Of a stretch of DNA of 64,000 nucleotides, positions 28,085 through 36,585 are shown one piece after another (positions within the stretch are counted from its first letter, which is position 1; every line of letters begins with the position of its first letter). The notes under the pieces are model-generated. The model ran no database searches. It saw only the letters and a list, made by a program, of their open reading frames with translations, and had not been told where the DNA came from. Source of the DNA: Billgrantia aerodenitrificans (lineage in GTDB: Bacteria; Pseudomonadota; Gammaproteobacteria; Pseudomonadales; Halomonadaceae); the NCBI RefSeq assembly GCF_021404405.1, contig NZ_JABFTV010000003.1, positions 186,001 through 250,000 on the forward strand, written 5' to 3'. Position numbers and translations under genes: made by a program.

Positions 28085-29104
28085 ATGAAACTCGCCACTT
28101 TAAAAAACGGCCGCGACGGCGAACTGCTGGTGGTCTCCCGCGACCTCACCCGCGCCGTTTCCGCCACCGACATCGCCGCCACTCTGCAGCAGGCCATCGA
28201 GAACTGGGACGCGGTGAGCCCGAAGTTGGAAGCACGCTACGCCGAGCTCAACGACGGCAGCGCCGAGGGAGCCTTCAGCCTGGACCAGAGCAAGCTGCAC
28301 TCGCCGCTGCCGCGCAGCTACCACTGGGCCGACGGCTCCGCCTACCTCAACCACGTCAAGCTGGTACGCCAGGCGCGCAACGCCGAGATGCCGGAAACGT
28401 TCTGGACCGATCCGCTGATGTACCAGGGCGGCGGCGACAAGTTCCTCGCCCCCACCGAGGACATCGAGGCGGTCAGCGAGGAGCACGGCATCGACTTCGA
28501 GGGCGAGATCGCGGTGATCACCGACGACGTGCCCATGGGCGTCACCCCGGAGCAGGCCGCCGGCCACATCAAGCTGATCATGCTGGTCAACGACGTCAGC
28601 CTGCGCGGGCTGATCCCCGGCGAGCTGGCCAAGGGCTTCGGCTTCTTCCAGGCCAAGCCCGCCTCGAGCTTCTCGCCGATCTGCGTCACCCCCGACGAGC
28701 TGGGCGACGCCTGGCGGGATGGCCGCGTTCACCTGCCGCTGACGGTGCACCTCAACGGCGAGAAATTCGGCGAGCCGGAGGCCGGCCCGGACATGATCTT
28801 CGGCTTCCCGCAGCTGGTCGCCCATGCGGCCAAGACCCGCTACCTGGGCGCCGGCGCCATCATCGGCTCGGGCACCGTCTCCAACCCCGATCCTGACGGC
28901 GGCCCCGGCAAGCCGGTCGCCGACGGCGGCGTGGGCTATAGTTGCCTGGCCGAGGTGCGCATGGTGGAGCAGATCCTGCACGGCGCGGCCAAGACGCCCT
29001 TCATGCGCTTCGGCGATCGGGTGCGCATCGAGATGTTCGACCGTGACGGCAACAGCATCTTCGGCACCATCGACCAGCAGGTGGTGGCCTACCGGCCCAA
29101 ATAA
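28085..29104 (+). CDS. Fumarylacetoacetate hydrolase
   Basis: The 339-residue protein cleaves fumarylacetoacetate to fumarate and acetoacetate. It has the FAH metal-binding set: Glu residues in IDFEGEIAVITDDVP, then LVNDVSLRGLIPGELAKGFG with the Asp and catalytic Lys region, and the closing GAGAIIGSGTVSNPDPDGG. The N-terminal domain (KLATLKNGRDGELLVVSRDL) is of the bacterial type (about 330 residues, HmgB/FahA). It is 72 bp after hmgA in the same direction, with AAGGA upstream. Confidence 0.94.
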   Translation: MKLATLKNGRDGELLVVSRDLTRAVSATDIAATLQQAIENWDAVSPKLEARYAELNDGSAEGAFSLDQSKLHSPLPRSYHWADGSAYLNHVKLVRQARNAEMPETFWTDPLMYQGGGDKFLAPTEDIEAVSEEHGIDFEGEIAVITDDVPMGVTPEQAAGHIKLIMLVNDVSLRGLIPGELAKGFGFFQAKPASSFSPICVTPDELGDAWRDGRVHLPLTVHLNGEKFGEPEAGPDMIFGFPQLVAHAAKTRYLGAGAIIGSGTVSNPDPDGGPGKPVADGGVGYSCLAEVRMVEQILHGAAKTPFMRFGDRVRIEMFDRDGNSIFGTIDQQVVAYRPK

Positions 29105-29152
29105 TCCAGCCAGAGCAAGCCAGCCAGAGTGACGCGACACAAGGAGCCACGC

Positions 29153-29797
29153 ATGACCAAGCTGTACGGCTATTTCCGTTCGTCGGCGGCGTATCGGGTG
29201 CGCATTGCGCTCAACCTCAAGGGGCTGGACTACGCCCAGGTGCCGGTCAATCTGGTCAAGGGCGAGCAGCGGGACGAGGCCAACCTCGCCCGCAATCCCC
29301 AGGGGCTGGTGCCGATCCTCGAGACCGACGAGGGAGTCCAGCTTAGCCAGTCGCTGGCGATCTGCGAGTACCTGGAGGAGCGCCATCCCGAGCCGGCGCT
29401 GCTGCCGGCAGACCCCGAGGGCCGCGCCCGGGTGCGCTCGCTGGCCCAACTGGTGGCCTGCGAAATCCACCCACTCAATAATCTGAAGGTGCTCAAGTAC
29501 CTGGTACACGAGCTGAAGCTGGACGAAGCGGCCAAGCTGGCCTGGTACCGCCACTGGATCGCCGAGGGCTTCACCGCGCTGGAAGCGAGGCTTGCGGGCG
29601 AACCCGCCACCGGCGAGTTCTGCCACGGCGACAGCCCGACCCTGGCGGATCTCTGTCTGGTGCCGCAGGTGTTCAACGCCGAACGCTTCGAATGCGACCT
29701 CTCGGCGTATCCGACGATTCGCCGCATCGCCGAGCGCTGCCGCGCGCTGGACGCCTTCGCCAAGGCCGCTCCGGGGGCACAGCCAGATGCAGGTTGA
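29153..29797 (+). CDS. maiA: Maleylacetoacetate isomerase (zeta-class GST)
   Basis: The 214-residue enzyme isomerises 4-maleylacetoacetate to fumarylacetoacetate using glutathione. It starts MTKLYGYFRSSAAYRVRIAL; in zeta GSTs this SSxxxRVRIAL segment binds glutathione, and the eukaryotic Cys of SSCS is Ala here, as in many bacterial forms. NPQGLVPILE, SLAICEYLEERHPEPALLP and IHPLNNLKVLKYL follow the family. ATG 29153 with AAGGAG. It is the last gene of the homogentisate operon; a large hairpin follows. Confidence 0.95.
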   Translation: MTKLYGYFRSSAAYRVRIALNLKGLDYAQVPVNLVKGEQRDEANLARNPQGLVPILETDEGVQLSQSLAICEYLEERHPEPALLPADPEGRARVRSLAQLVACEIHPLNNLKVLKYLVHELKLDEAAKLAWYRHWIAEGFTALEARLAGEPATGEFCHGDSPTLADLCLVPQVFNAERFECDLSAYPTIRRIAERCRALDAFAKAAPGAQPDAG

Positions 29798-29842
29798 GCA
29801 ACGCCGCGCTAATTAGGCTATATTAAGCAAGCTAACGACTGG

Positions 29843-29892
29843 CGGGCGCCGCCCCTCCCTGTTCCAGCCTGGAGCGGGAGAAGCGGCGCCCG
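29843..29892 (+). terminator. Long hairpin after the homogentisate operon
   Basis: CGGGCGCCGC (29843-29852) pairs perfectly with 29883-29892, and the interior (CCCTCCC with GGAGCGGG) can pair further. It lies 45 bp after maiA, followed by a mildly T-rich TCGGTCGTTGTCTT. Confidence 0.55.
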
Positions 29893-29952
29893 TCGGTCGT
29901 TGTCTTGCGCCCCCGAGCGCCCTTCGAGACGCCCTTCGAGAATGAGGTCAAT

Positions 29953-31176
29953 GTGCTGAGGCTGAAGTCCCCTGCCACGGTGATCACCCTGGCGGCCCTG
30001 ACCGCGCTGGGCCCGCTGGCCACCGACATGTATCTGCCGGCCATGCCGGCCATGGCCGCGGCGCTCGACACCGGGCCCGATCAGGTGCAGCTGACCCTGA
30101 GCCTGTACATGGCCGGCTTCGCCGCCGCCCAGCTGTTCTGCGGCCCCTTCTCCGACCGCTTCGGGCGCAAGCCGGTGATGATCTTCGGCTTCAGTCTGTT
30201 CCTGGTGGCGAGCCTGTTGTGCGCCTTCGCCCCCAGCATCGAATGGCTGCTGGCCGGGCGCTTCCTGCAGGCGCTGGGGGGCGCCACCGGGCCGGTGTTG
30301 GGTCGTGCCGCGGTGCGCGACATCTACGGCCCCCTCGAGGCCGGACGCATTCTCTCCTACATGGCCAGCACCATGTCGCTGGCCCCGGCGGTGGCACCCA
30401 TCGTCGGCGCCGGTCTGCTGCTGCTGTGGGGCTGGGAGTCGGTGTTCGTGCTGCTGGCACTCTACGCCGCCGCCATGCTGCCGCTGCTGATCCTGGCGCT
30501 GCCTGAGCCGCTGCCGCCGGAGCGACGTCAGTCGATCCACCCCAAGGTCATCGTGGCCAATTTCCGCATGCTGCTCGGCCAGCGCACCTTCATGGGCTAT
30601 ACCCTAACCAACGCGGCGGCCTTCTCGGGGCTGTTCGCCTATCTCTCGGGCTCGTCGTTCGTGCTGATCGATTTCCTCGGCGTCTCGCCGTTCCAGTACG
30701 GGCTGTTCTTCACCCTGATCGTGGCCGGCTTCTTCGTCGGCACCCTGCTCAGCGGCCGCTACAGCCACCGGCTGGGCCGCGAGCGGCTGGTCGGTCTGGC
30801 CAGCCTGATCTGTGCGCTGGGCGGCAGCTTCATGCTGTTCCTGGCGCTCTTCGGGGTGTATGCCGCCTGGGCGGTGGTCGGCCCGCACGTGCTGTTCATG
30901 GTCGGCATGGGCATCTTGATGCCGCAATCGATGACCGGCGCCCTGGCGCCCAACCCCCACTGCGCCGGCTCGGCCTCGTCGCTGTTCGGCTTCCTGCAGA
31001 TGAGCATCGCCGCCGCGATCGGCAGTGCCGTGGCCCAGCTGCACGACGGTACCTCACGCACCATGGCCATCGTGGTGGCGCTGGGCGGCCTGATGGCCGT
31101 GGCCAGTTTCCTGGGGCTGGTGCGGCCCGCCGAGCGGGCCATGAGGGTGGAGCAGGCCGAAGGGGGCAAGCCATGA
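29953..31176 (+). CDS. Bcr/CflA-family multidrug efflux MFS transporter
   Basis: The 407-residue inner-membrane protein has 12 hydrophobic segments and the drug:H antiporter-1 pattern. Typical Bcr/CflA features are LATDMYLPAMPAMAAAL near the start, the loop motif GPFSDRFGRKPVMIFGF, and QALGGATGPVLGRAAVRD with the motif of helix 5. The GTG at 29953 is chosen, with GAGG 6 bp upstream; an in-frame TTG 48 bp earlier would add a non-family extension. It overlaps the next MFS gene by 4 bp. Typical substrates are bicyclomycin, chloramphenicol or toxic metabolites. Confidence 0.88.
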   Translation: MLRLKSPATVITLAALTALGPLATDMYLPAMPAMAAALDTGPDQVQLTLSLYMAGFAAAQLFCGPFSDRFGRKPVMIFGFSLFLVASLLCAFAPSIEWLLAGRFLQALGGATGPVLGRAAVRDIYGPLEAGRILSYMASTMSLAPAVAPIVGAGLLLLWGWESVFVLLALYAAAMLPLLILALPEPLPPERRQSIHPKVIVANFRMLLGQRTFMGYTLTNAAAFSGLFAYLSGSSFVLIDFLGVSPFQYGLFFTLIVAGFFVGTLLSGRYSHRLGRERLVGLASLICALGGSFMLFLALFGVYAAWAVVGPHVLFMVGMGILMPQSMTGALAPNPHCAGSASSLFGFLQMSIAAAIGSAVAQLHDGTSRTMAIVVALGGLMAVASFLGLVRPAERAMRVEQAEGGKP

Positions 31177-32390
31177 GTGCTGCCTCGCCCCCCAGCCGTC
31201 TCGTCATCCTGCTGCTGGCCCTGGCGGGCTTTGCCAGCATGGCTTCGATGCGGGTCACCGATGCCATGCTGCCGGCGCTGTCCCAGGCCTTCTCCCGACC
31301 GGTGGCCGACGTGGCGCAGAACATCACCCTGTTCGCCATTGCCTACGGCATCATGCAGCTCGCCTACGGCCCGCTGGGCGACCGCCACGGCACTCTGCGG
31401 GTGATCGGCCTGGCCACCCTGGCCTGCGCCGTGGGTGCGCTGGGCTCGGCGCTCTCCGAGTCGCTCTCGATGCTGCTGCTGTTCCGCACCCTGAACGGCG
31501 CCACCGCCGCCGCCATCATCCCGCTCTCCATGGCCTGGGTGGGCGACAACGTGCCCTACGAACAGCGCCAGGTGACCCTGGCGCACATGCTCTCCGGCGC
31601 GGTGCTGGGGTTGATCTCGGGGCAAGTGGCGGGCGGCTTCCTGGCCGATACGCTGGGCTGGCAAGCGGCCTTCGTGCTGCTCACGCTGCTGTTCCTCGGC
31701 GCCGGGGGGCTGCTGCTCACGACCCTACACCGCCAGCCGCAGCTGTCGCCGCCCAAGGCCGACCAGGGTCGCATCGCCTTCTTCTCGCGCATCCGCGAGG
31801 TGCTGCTGATTTCCCGCGCCCGGCGCATCCTGGCGCTGGTGTTTCTGGAAGGAATCGCCGCCTTCGGCGCACTGGCCTTCGTTGCCAGCCACCTCTATAC
31901 CCGGCTGGAGGTTTCGCTGACCCAGGCCGGGCTGATGGTAGCGCTGTTCGGCGTGGGCGGACTGATCTTCGCCGCCCTGGCGCGACCGCTCGTCACCCGC
32001 CTGGGCGAGCCGGGTCTGGCGGCGGGCGGCGGCGTGCTGATGGGACTCGGCTTCGTCGGGCTGGCGCTGGCGCCGCTGCCGGCCCTGGCCACCGCCAGCG
32101 CCAGCGCCTTCGCCGCCGGACTGGGTTTCTACATGATGCACAGCACGCTGCAGATCAACGCCACCCAGATGGCGCCTGCCATGCGCGGCACCGCCATGGC
32201 GGTGTTCGCCGGCTGCCTGTTCCTCGGCCAGTCGGTAGGCGTCAGCCTCGGCGGGCTGATACTGCGCCTGGCCGATAGCCTGTGGCTGCTGGCCGGCGCC
32301 GGCGTGTGGCTGCTGGCGCTGGGGCTCACCTTCGCCTGGCTGCTGCGCCAGTGGCACGGCGAGCGGGCTGCCGCTGCCGTGACCTCATAG
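31173..32390 (+). CDS. MFS transporter
   Basis: This 405-residue, 12-helix transporter begins with a helix of the type LVILLLALAGFASMASMRVT and has the loop motif AYGPLGDRHGTLRVIGL between helices 2 and 3 and FRTLNGATAAAIIPLSMAWV. It overlaps the Bcr/CflA gene by ATGA, so the two are translated together; the pair may export related compounds. The family is the YgaY/arabinose-efflux-like group, often of unknown substrate. The convergent STAS-like gene ends 8 bp away. Confidence 0.88.
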   Translation: MSAASPPSRLVILLLALAGFASMASMRVTDAMLPALSQAFSRPVADVAQNITLFAIAYGIMQLAYGPLGDRHGTLRVIGLATLACAVGALGSALSESLSMLLLFRTLNGATAAAIIPLSMAWVGDNVPYEQRQVTLAHMLSGAVLGLISGQVAGGFLADTLGWQAAFVLLTLLFLGAGGLLLTTLHRQPQLSPPKADQGRIAFFSRIREVLLISRARRILALVFLEGIAAFGALAFVASHLYTRLEVSLTQAGLMVALFGVGGLIFAALARPLVTRLGEPGLAAGGGVLMGLGFVGLALAPLPALATASASAFAAGLGFYMMHSTLQINATQMAPAMRGTAMAVFAGCLFLGQSVGVSLGGLILRLADSLWLLAGAGVWLLALGLTFAWLLRQWHGERAAAAVTS

Positions 32391-32398
32391 CCCGCCGC

Positions 32399-32779
32399 TC
32401 ATCGAGTCGCTGCGAAACCGGCCACCCAGCGCATGGCCTCTTCCAGCTCGCCGTGATGGAACACGCGCATCTCGGTGCGCGGAAACAGCCTGTCAGCCAG
32501 CTTGGTGGTGGTCTCGATCCAGCGCTTGTCGGCGATCACCGCGGCGCGCTTGAAGCGGTGGTACTCCCCCAGCTTGCTCAGGGCATAGGAGAGATCGCGC
32601 AGCAGCGCGCCGGGGGTCATGTGGTCGAAGTCGGTCATGTCGGCCAGCACACCGATCTGCTCGTGCTCCTCGAGCTTCGACTCGATGGCGGGAATGAGAA
32701 TGTCGTAGTCCTTGCTGTGCAGCGTGCCGGATATGCGGAACGCGGCGACATACTCCGGGGCGGGCAGTGTCTCGATCAT
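32399..32779 (-). CDS. SpoIIAA-like STAS/SEC14-domain protein
   Basis: This 126-residue cytoplasmic protein has the SpoIIAA-like fold: a beta strand YVAAFRISGTLHSKDYDILI, a helix IPAIESKLEEHEQ, the strand IGVLADMTDFDHMTPGALLR, and KRAAVIADKRWIETTTKLAD. Members are found near stress and membrane genes and are of unclear function. ATG 32779 with AAGGAGGAG upstream was chosen; the longer frame reads through another gene. No Ser phosphorylation motif can be asserted. Confidence 0.82.
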   Translation of the reverse strand: MIETLPAPEYVAAFRISGTLHSKDYDILIPAIESKLEEHEQIGVLADMTDFDHMTPGALLRDLSYALSKLGEYHRFKRAAVIADKRWIETTTKLADRLFPRTEMRVFHHGELEEAMRWVAGFAATR

Positions 32780-32858
32780 GGCGGGCTCCTCCTTGGCTGC
32801 CTGAACCTCTTGTCCTTTAGGTAGCGTCCCTCGGCTGCGGTTCCCACCGGCGCACCAG

Positions 32859-33023
32859 TCAGCGCCAGAACGGCTTGCGCACCTCGCGCTCGACCGTGGC
32901 CCGGTCGAGGCCGATATCGGCCAGCAGGTGATCGTCGAGGTGGCGCAGGTCGTAGCGAGTCCGGTGACGCTGCTGCCGGCTCCTGAGCCAGCGGGAGAGA
33001 TGAAGAAAGCGTTGGGTAAGCAT
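32859..33023 (-). CDS. DUF1127-family small protein
   Basis: This 54-residue basic protein has an amphipathic N-terminal helix (MLTQRFLHLSRWLRSRQQRH) and the C-terminal DUF1127 (YjiS-like) pattern RHLDDHLLADIGLDRATV, ending EREVRKPFW. An AGGAG site lies about 9 bp before the ATG. In other bacteria such Arg-rich micro-proteins influence RNA turnover and carbon or phosphate metabolism. It is divergent from a MocR-type regulator with repeated operator-like sites between them, so it is a likely target of that regulator. Confidence 0.85.
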   Translation of the reverse strand: MLTQRFLHLSRWLRSRQQRHRTRYDLRHLDDHLLADIGLDRATVEREVRKPFWR

Positions 33024-33075
33024 GGCGGCATCTCCTGTCGGTGGTTCTGACAGGCTATGGCCGGGAGGAAAATCA

Positions 33076-33158
33076 ATACAGATTCATCATGGAAATAGTT
33101 TTGCAGTACAGATAGAGCTATTCTGTCTCTGTACCGCCCATTCCATCGCCCTCTGTAT
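33076..33158. promoter_or_regulatory. Four ATACAGA-like boxes in the MocR/DUF1127 divergent gap
   Basis: Direct copies ATACAGAT (33076-33083) and GTACAGAT (33106-33113), 30 bp apart, are followed by two inverted copies TCTGTAC (33128-33134) and TCTGTAT (33152-33158), 24 bp apart. MocR-type regulators usually bind pairs of direct or inverted boxes in the gap to a divergent gene, which fits this arrangement. Confidence 0.55.
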
Positions 33159-33188
33159 CGAAAGGGAGAAAGGCTCGGTGAATCTGTC

Positions 33189-34619
33189 ATGAAACGTTAC
33201 GATCAGGTAGCGCAGACCCTGACCCAGCGCATCGAGCAGGGCCAGTACCGCGTCGGCGATCGGCTGCCCTCCGTGCGTACGCTGTGCGCCGAGCTGGGGG
33301 TCAGCGTCTCCACCGTGCAGGAAGCCTACCGTCGCCTGGAGGAGGCCGGCCTGGCGGAAGCGCGCCCGCGCTCGGGCTACTATGTGCTGCCCCGGCCGAC
33401 GCCGAGCCTGCTGCCCAAGGTGTCGCGCCCCGCCCAGCGTCCGCTCGACGTTTCCCAGTGGGACCAGGTGCTGGAGCTGGTGGCCCGCTCTCCCGATGAG
33501 GACCGCCTGCTGATGCTGGGGCGCGGCATCCCCGATCTCGCTGCCGCCAGCCTGCGTCCTTTGCAGCGTCAGCTGGGGACGCTGCACCGCCACGTGGCGG
33601 CCCACGGGCTCAACTACGACAGCCTGCAGGGCAGCCTCGCACTGCGCCGTCAGGTCGTGCGGCTGGCTGCCAAGTCGGGCTGCCTGCTGCACCCCGACGA
33701 CGTGCTGATCACCACCGGCTGCCAGGAAGCGCTCTCGCTGGCCCTGCGCACCCTGACCGAACCCGGCGACGTGGTAGCGGTGGACTCGCCGAGTTTCTAC
33801 GGCACCATGCAGATCCTCAAGGCGCAGAAGCTCAAGGCGCTGGAGATCCCCACCGACCCGCGGACGGGCATCAGCCTGGAGGCGCTGGAACTGGCACTCG
33901 AGCAGTGGCCGATCAAGGCCATCCAAATCACGCCCACCTGCAACAATCCGCTCGGCTATACCATGCCCGAGGCGCGCAAGCACGCCCTGGTCGCCCTGGC
34001 CCAGCGCTTCGACGTGGCCATCGTCGAGGACGACATCTACGGCGATCTCTCCTTCGAGGCGCCCCGGCCACGCACGCTCAAGAGCTTCGACGACGACGGC
34101 CGGGTCCTGCTGTGCAGCGCCTTCTCCAAGACGCTGGTGCCGGGGCTGCGGGTCGGCTGGATGGCGCCGGGACGCTATCGCGACCAGGCCCTGCACATGA
34201 AGTACGTCTCCACCGGTGCCTCGGCCACGCTGCCGCAGCTCGCCGTGGCCGAGTTCGTCCAGCACGGCCATTACGAGCGCCACCTGCGCGAGATGCTGCG
34301 CCAGTACCGCCGCCACCGCGACATCATGATCGACTGGGTCACGCGCTACTTCCCGGCGGGTACCGGGGTCAGCTTTCCCCAGGGCGGTTTCCTGCTGTGG
34401 CTGGAGCTGCCGGGCGATATCGACTGCGTGCGTCTCAAGGAGCAGCTGGCGAGCGAGGGCCTGCACATCACCCCGGGCTCGCTGTTCTCCGCCTCGGGGA
34501 AGTTTCGTCACTGCCTGCGGCTAAATTACGCTGCGGCAATGACACCAACCGTCGAGGCCGGCATCAAGCGTGTCGGTGAAGCGGTGGCGGCGCTGCTGGA
34601 GCAGGAGCAGCCGGCCTGA
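33189..34619 (+). CDS. MocR-family (GntR-aminotransferase fusion) transcriptional regulator
   Basis: The 476-residue protein joins an N-terminal GntR winged helix (residues 1-70; GQYRVGDRLPSVRTLCAELG and VSVSTVQEAYRRLEEAGL) to a fold-type I aminotransferase domain (about 95-470). The PLP lysine is Lys314 in CSAFSKTLVPGLRVGW, with ITPTCNNPLGYTM and VEDDIYGDL as cofactor-binding segments. Such proteins sense a PLP-linked amino compound and control adjacent genes. Divergent from the DUF1127 gene. Confidence 0.93.
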   Translation: MKRYDQVAQTLTQRIEQGQYRVGDRLPSVRTLCAELGVSVSTVQEAYRRLEEAGLAEARPRSGYYVLPRPTPSLLPKVSRPAQRPLDVSQWDQVLELVARSPDEDRLLMLGRGIPDLAAASLRPLQRQLGTLHRHVAAHGLNYDSLQGSLALRRQVVRLAAKSGCLLHPDDVLITTGCQEALSLALRTLTEPGDVVAVDSPSFYGTMQILKAQKLKALEIPTDPRTGISLEALELALEQWPIKAIQITPTCNNPLGYTMPEARKHALVALAQRFDVAIVEDDIYGDLSFEAPRPRTLKSFDDDGRVLLCSAFSKTLVPGLRVGWMAPGRYRDQALHMKYVSTGASATLPQLAVAEFVQHGHYERHLREMLRQYRRHRDIMIDWVTRYFPAGTGVSFPQGGFLLWLELPGDIDCVRLKEQLASEGLHITPGSLFSASGKFRHCLRLNYAAAMTPTVEAGIKRVGEAVAALLEQEQPA

Positions 34620-34684
34620 CCGGGGCTTCGTACGAAAAGAGGTTAGAGGGTGAAACTGCCACTCGTTCTAGCCATCGCCGTCAG

Positions 34685-35548
34685 CTACGGCTCGCTGCCT
34701 TGCAGTACCGGCAGCAGATAACGCTGCCATAGGGACTGCTCATGCTCCGGGCGGAAGAAGCCGAAGTGGCCGATACGGGTCAGGCCCGCTTCCCGTGGCT
34801 GGATACGCAGCAGAGTGCGGGGCGCATTGACGTAGAAGCCGTGCAACGACTCGGTGTTGCGCGCTGACATGAAGTCGTCGTCGCTGAAGGAGAGCGATAC
34901 CACCGGCGTACGCACGGCGGCGAAGCGTTCACGCACACCGGGCTCCGCCCCTACCGCATACTCCGGATGCAGGCACCAGCGCCGCCACTGCTCGACCACA
35001 CCACGGGGCAAGTCGCCGACCATGTTGAGCCGCTTGCCGGGAAAATAGCCCAGCAGCGGGGTGAGCAGCGGCACGGCACCGAACCAGAACAGCCACACGC
35101 GCCGCTTCAGCGCCGGCGCGTTCTCACGCCAGTAGCCGCTGCCGCAGGCCACGGTGACGATGCGCTCGAGCCGCTCGTGCCCCGCCACCAGCGGCGGTAT
35201 CTGTCCGCCCAGGCTGTGGCCGATCCAGTAGCGCGGCAGCCCCGGCGCCTGATGCTCCAGCGCCGTGAGCACCGCCGACGCATCGAGCTGCGCCCAGTCC
35301 ATGATGGTGGCCGGAAAACCGCTCAGCCGCGCCGGTCGCGACGCCCCCATGCCACGGTAGTCGAAGGTGGCCACGGCCATGCCTTGCCCCGCCAGCCACT
35401 GCGCCAGCGGGGCATAGAAGCGCTGAGGCACGCCCATGGCAGGGGCGATCAGTACCGCCGCCGTGGGTTTTGCCGGTGTGACGAAGCGAGCAGCGATGGC
35501 CACGCCATCGCTGGCTTCTACCTGCCGTTCCTCGAGCTGGGGTTCCAT
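34685..35548 (-). CDS. Alpha/beta hydrolase
   Basis: The 287-residue cytoplasmic protein has the alpha/beta hydrolase core: a strand AAVLIAPAMGVPQRFYAPLA, FDYRGMGASRP, the nucleophile elbow WIGHSLGGQIPPLV (Ser), an Asp in SLSFSDDDFM and the C-terminal His in GHFGFFRPE. The oxyanion region lacks the usual HG. ATG 35548 with GGAGG 9 bp upstream; a GTG one codon earlier is possible. It is divergent from a MerR regulator that shares a 19-bp-spacer promoter, so it is the likely MerR target. Substrate unknown. Confidence 0.85.
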   Translation of the reverse strand: MEPQLEERQVEASDGVAIAARFVTPAKPTAAVLIAPAMGVPQRFYAPLAQWLAGQGMAVATFDYRGMGASRPARLSGFPATIMDWAQLDASAVLTALEHQAPGLPRYWIGHSLGGQIPPLVAGHERLERIVTVACGSGYWRENAPALKRRVWLFWFGAVPLLTPLLGYFPGKRLNMVGDLPRGVVEQWRRWCLHPEYAVGAEPGVRERFAAVRTPVVSLSFSDDDFMSARNTESLHGFYVNAPRTLLRIQPREAGLTRIGHFGFFRPEHEQSLWQRYLLPVLQGSEP

Positions 35549-35601
35549 CACGTTGCCTCCTCACCATGTCGGGACTGCCGCCGTGCGGGCTTCTCGAACC
35601 A

Positions 35602-35632
35602 TGGTAAGGTGTGGAGCCAACTCCACAGTCAA
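35602..35632 (-). promoter_or_regulatory. MerR-type promoter and operator for the alpha/beta hydrolase
   Basis: On the minus strand TTGACT (35632-35627) and TTACCA (35607-35602) are separated by exactly 19 bp, the elongated spacer typical of MerR-activated promoters. The spacer contains the dyad TGTGGAG-N4-CTCCACA (35610-35627), the expected MerR operator. The hydrolase ATG lies about 55 bp downstream. Confidence 0.75.
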
Positions 35633-35643
35633 GGAGTTTCCTC

Positions 35644-35997
35644 ATGCTGACCGGCGAGCTGGAAAAAGCCAGCGGGCTTGGCCGTGACACCATCCGTTTC
35701 TATGAAAGGCGTGGCCTGATCACGCCCCCGTCGAGACGCGACAACGGCTATCGCGACTACACCGAGCTGACCCTGGCGGAGCTACGCTTCGTGAGGCGGG
35801 CCCGCGAACTGGAATTCAGCCTGGACGAGATCCGCGAAGCGATGCCGCGCTTTCGCCCCGAGCCCCCCTTCTGCGACGAGCTGGAAGCCCGCCTGAGAAA
35901 GAAGCGCGAGGCGTTTCAGACCCAGATACGCGAGGCCGAAGCCAAGATCGGCATGATCGACGATCTGCTTGTGCGGCTGGCTGCCGCTGCTGTCTGA
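35644..35997 (+). CDS. MerR-family transcriptional regulator
   Basis: The 117-residue protein has the MerR winged helix: GELEKASGLGRDTIRFYERR, then GLITPPSRRDNGYRDYTE, LRFVRRARELEFSLDEIREA and a dimerisation coiled coil. No Cys-rich metal loop is present, so it is probably not a mercury or copper sensor; members like this respond to organic or redox signals. ATG 35644 with AAGGAG was chosen over an in-frame upstream codon. The hydrolase divergent from it is its probable target. Confidence 0.9.
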   Translation: MLTGELEKASGLGRDTIRFYERRGLITPPSRRDNGYRDYTELTLAELRFVRRARELEFSLDEIREAMPRFRPEPPFCDELEARLRKKREAFQTQIREAEAKIGMIDDLLVRLAAAAV

Positions 35998-36023
35998 GCC
36001 ATTCGGAAGCGCTCTCGAGTCGC

Positions 36024-36470
36024 TCAATCGGCTGGCGGCCGCGTGACCCAGCCAGCGAGCGTTTCGGCATTGGGGCAGAAGCTCGTGCACTCTTCCAATG
36101 AGGCGTCATGACGCTGCGCCAGCCAGCAGGTCGCGACTTTCGGGCAGGCGCTGCACACTGTGCGCAGGGCATGAATGGCCGGATCGCGGCCGCAGGCAAC
36201 GGGGTCGAGGCCGAAGCGTCGCATCATTACGGGCAGCAGAGTTTCCGCAGGGGCGAACTCCGTTAGTTCCCGATCGGCCAGGCAACGAGCGATGGCCTGC
36301 TCCAGCGAGGGGCTCATGGGGTGCGCCAGATCATGGATCAGCGCGCTCAGCGCCTTCGGCTTGCAGCAGCGCAGCTCGAGCAGGGCACGCTCGCCTTCGA
36401 GATAGTGGTGCAACTGCTGCTCGTCGCCTGGTGGTGGACGGCTCTCTTGGGGAGGTCGAGGTTTACTCAT
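36024..36470 (-). CDS. DUF6455-like cysteine-rich protein
   Basis: This 148-residue protein has a Pro-rich start and a C-terminal Cys pattern CX2CX5CX12CX3C (VCSACPKVATCW to ECTSFCPNA) preceded by FAPAETLLPVMMRRFGLDP. The same spacing and surrounding residues occur in the protein at 61233-61661, so they form one family, probably DUF6455. The five cysteines suggest metal or Fe-S binding; this is inference. AGGAG site before ATG. It follows nothing obvious and lies convergent to the MerR gene, 26 bp away. Confidence 0.75.
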   Translation of the reverse strand: MSKPRPPQESRPPPGDEQQLHHYLEGERALLELRCCKPKALSALIHDLAHPMSPSLEQAIARCLADRELTEFAPAETLLPVMMRRFGLDPVACGRDPAIHALRTVCSACPKVATCWLAQRHDASLEECTSFCPNAETLAGWVTRPPAD

Positions 36471-36585
36471 CGAGGCGCTCCTCTATGACAATTCTTACCC
36501 TAGCGCCTCTGCCGAATCTCGCTTTGACCCTGCTCAATTTATGATCAATGAAGTGAACCCTTGCTCACTCCCGGGTCGTCGAGCA

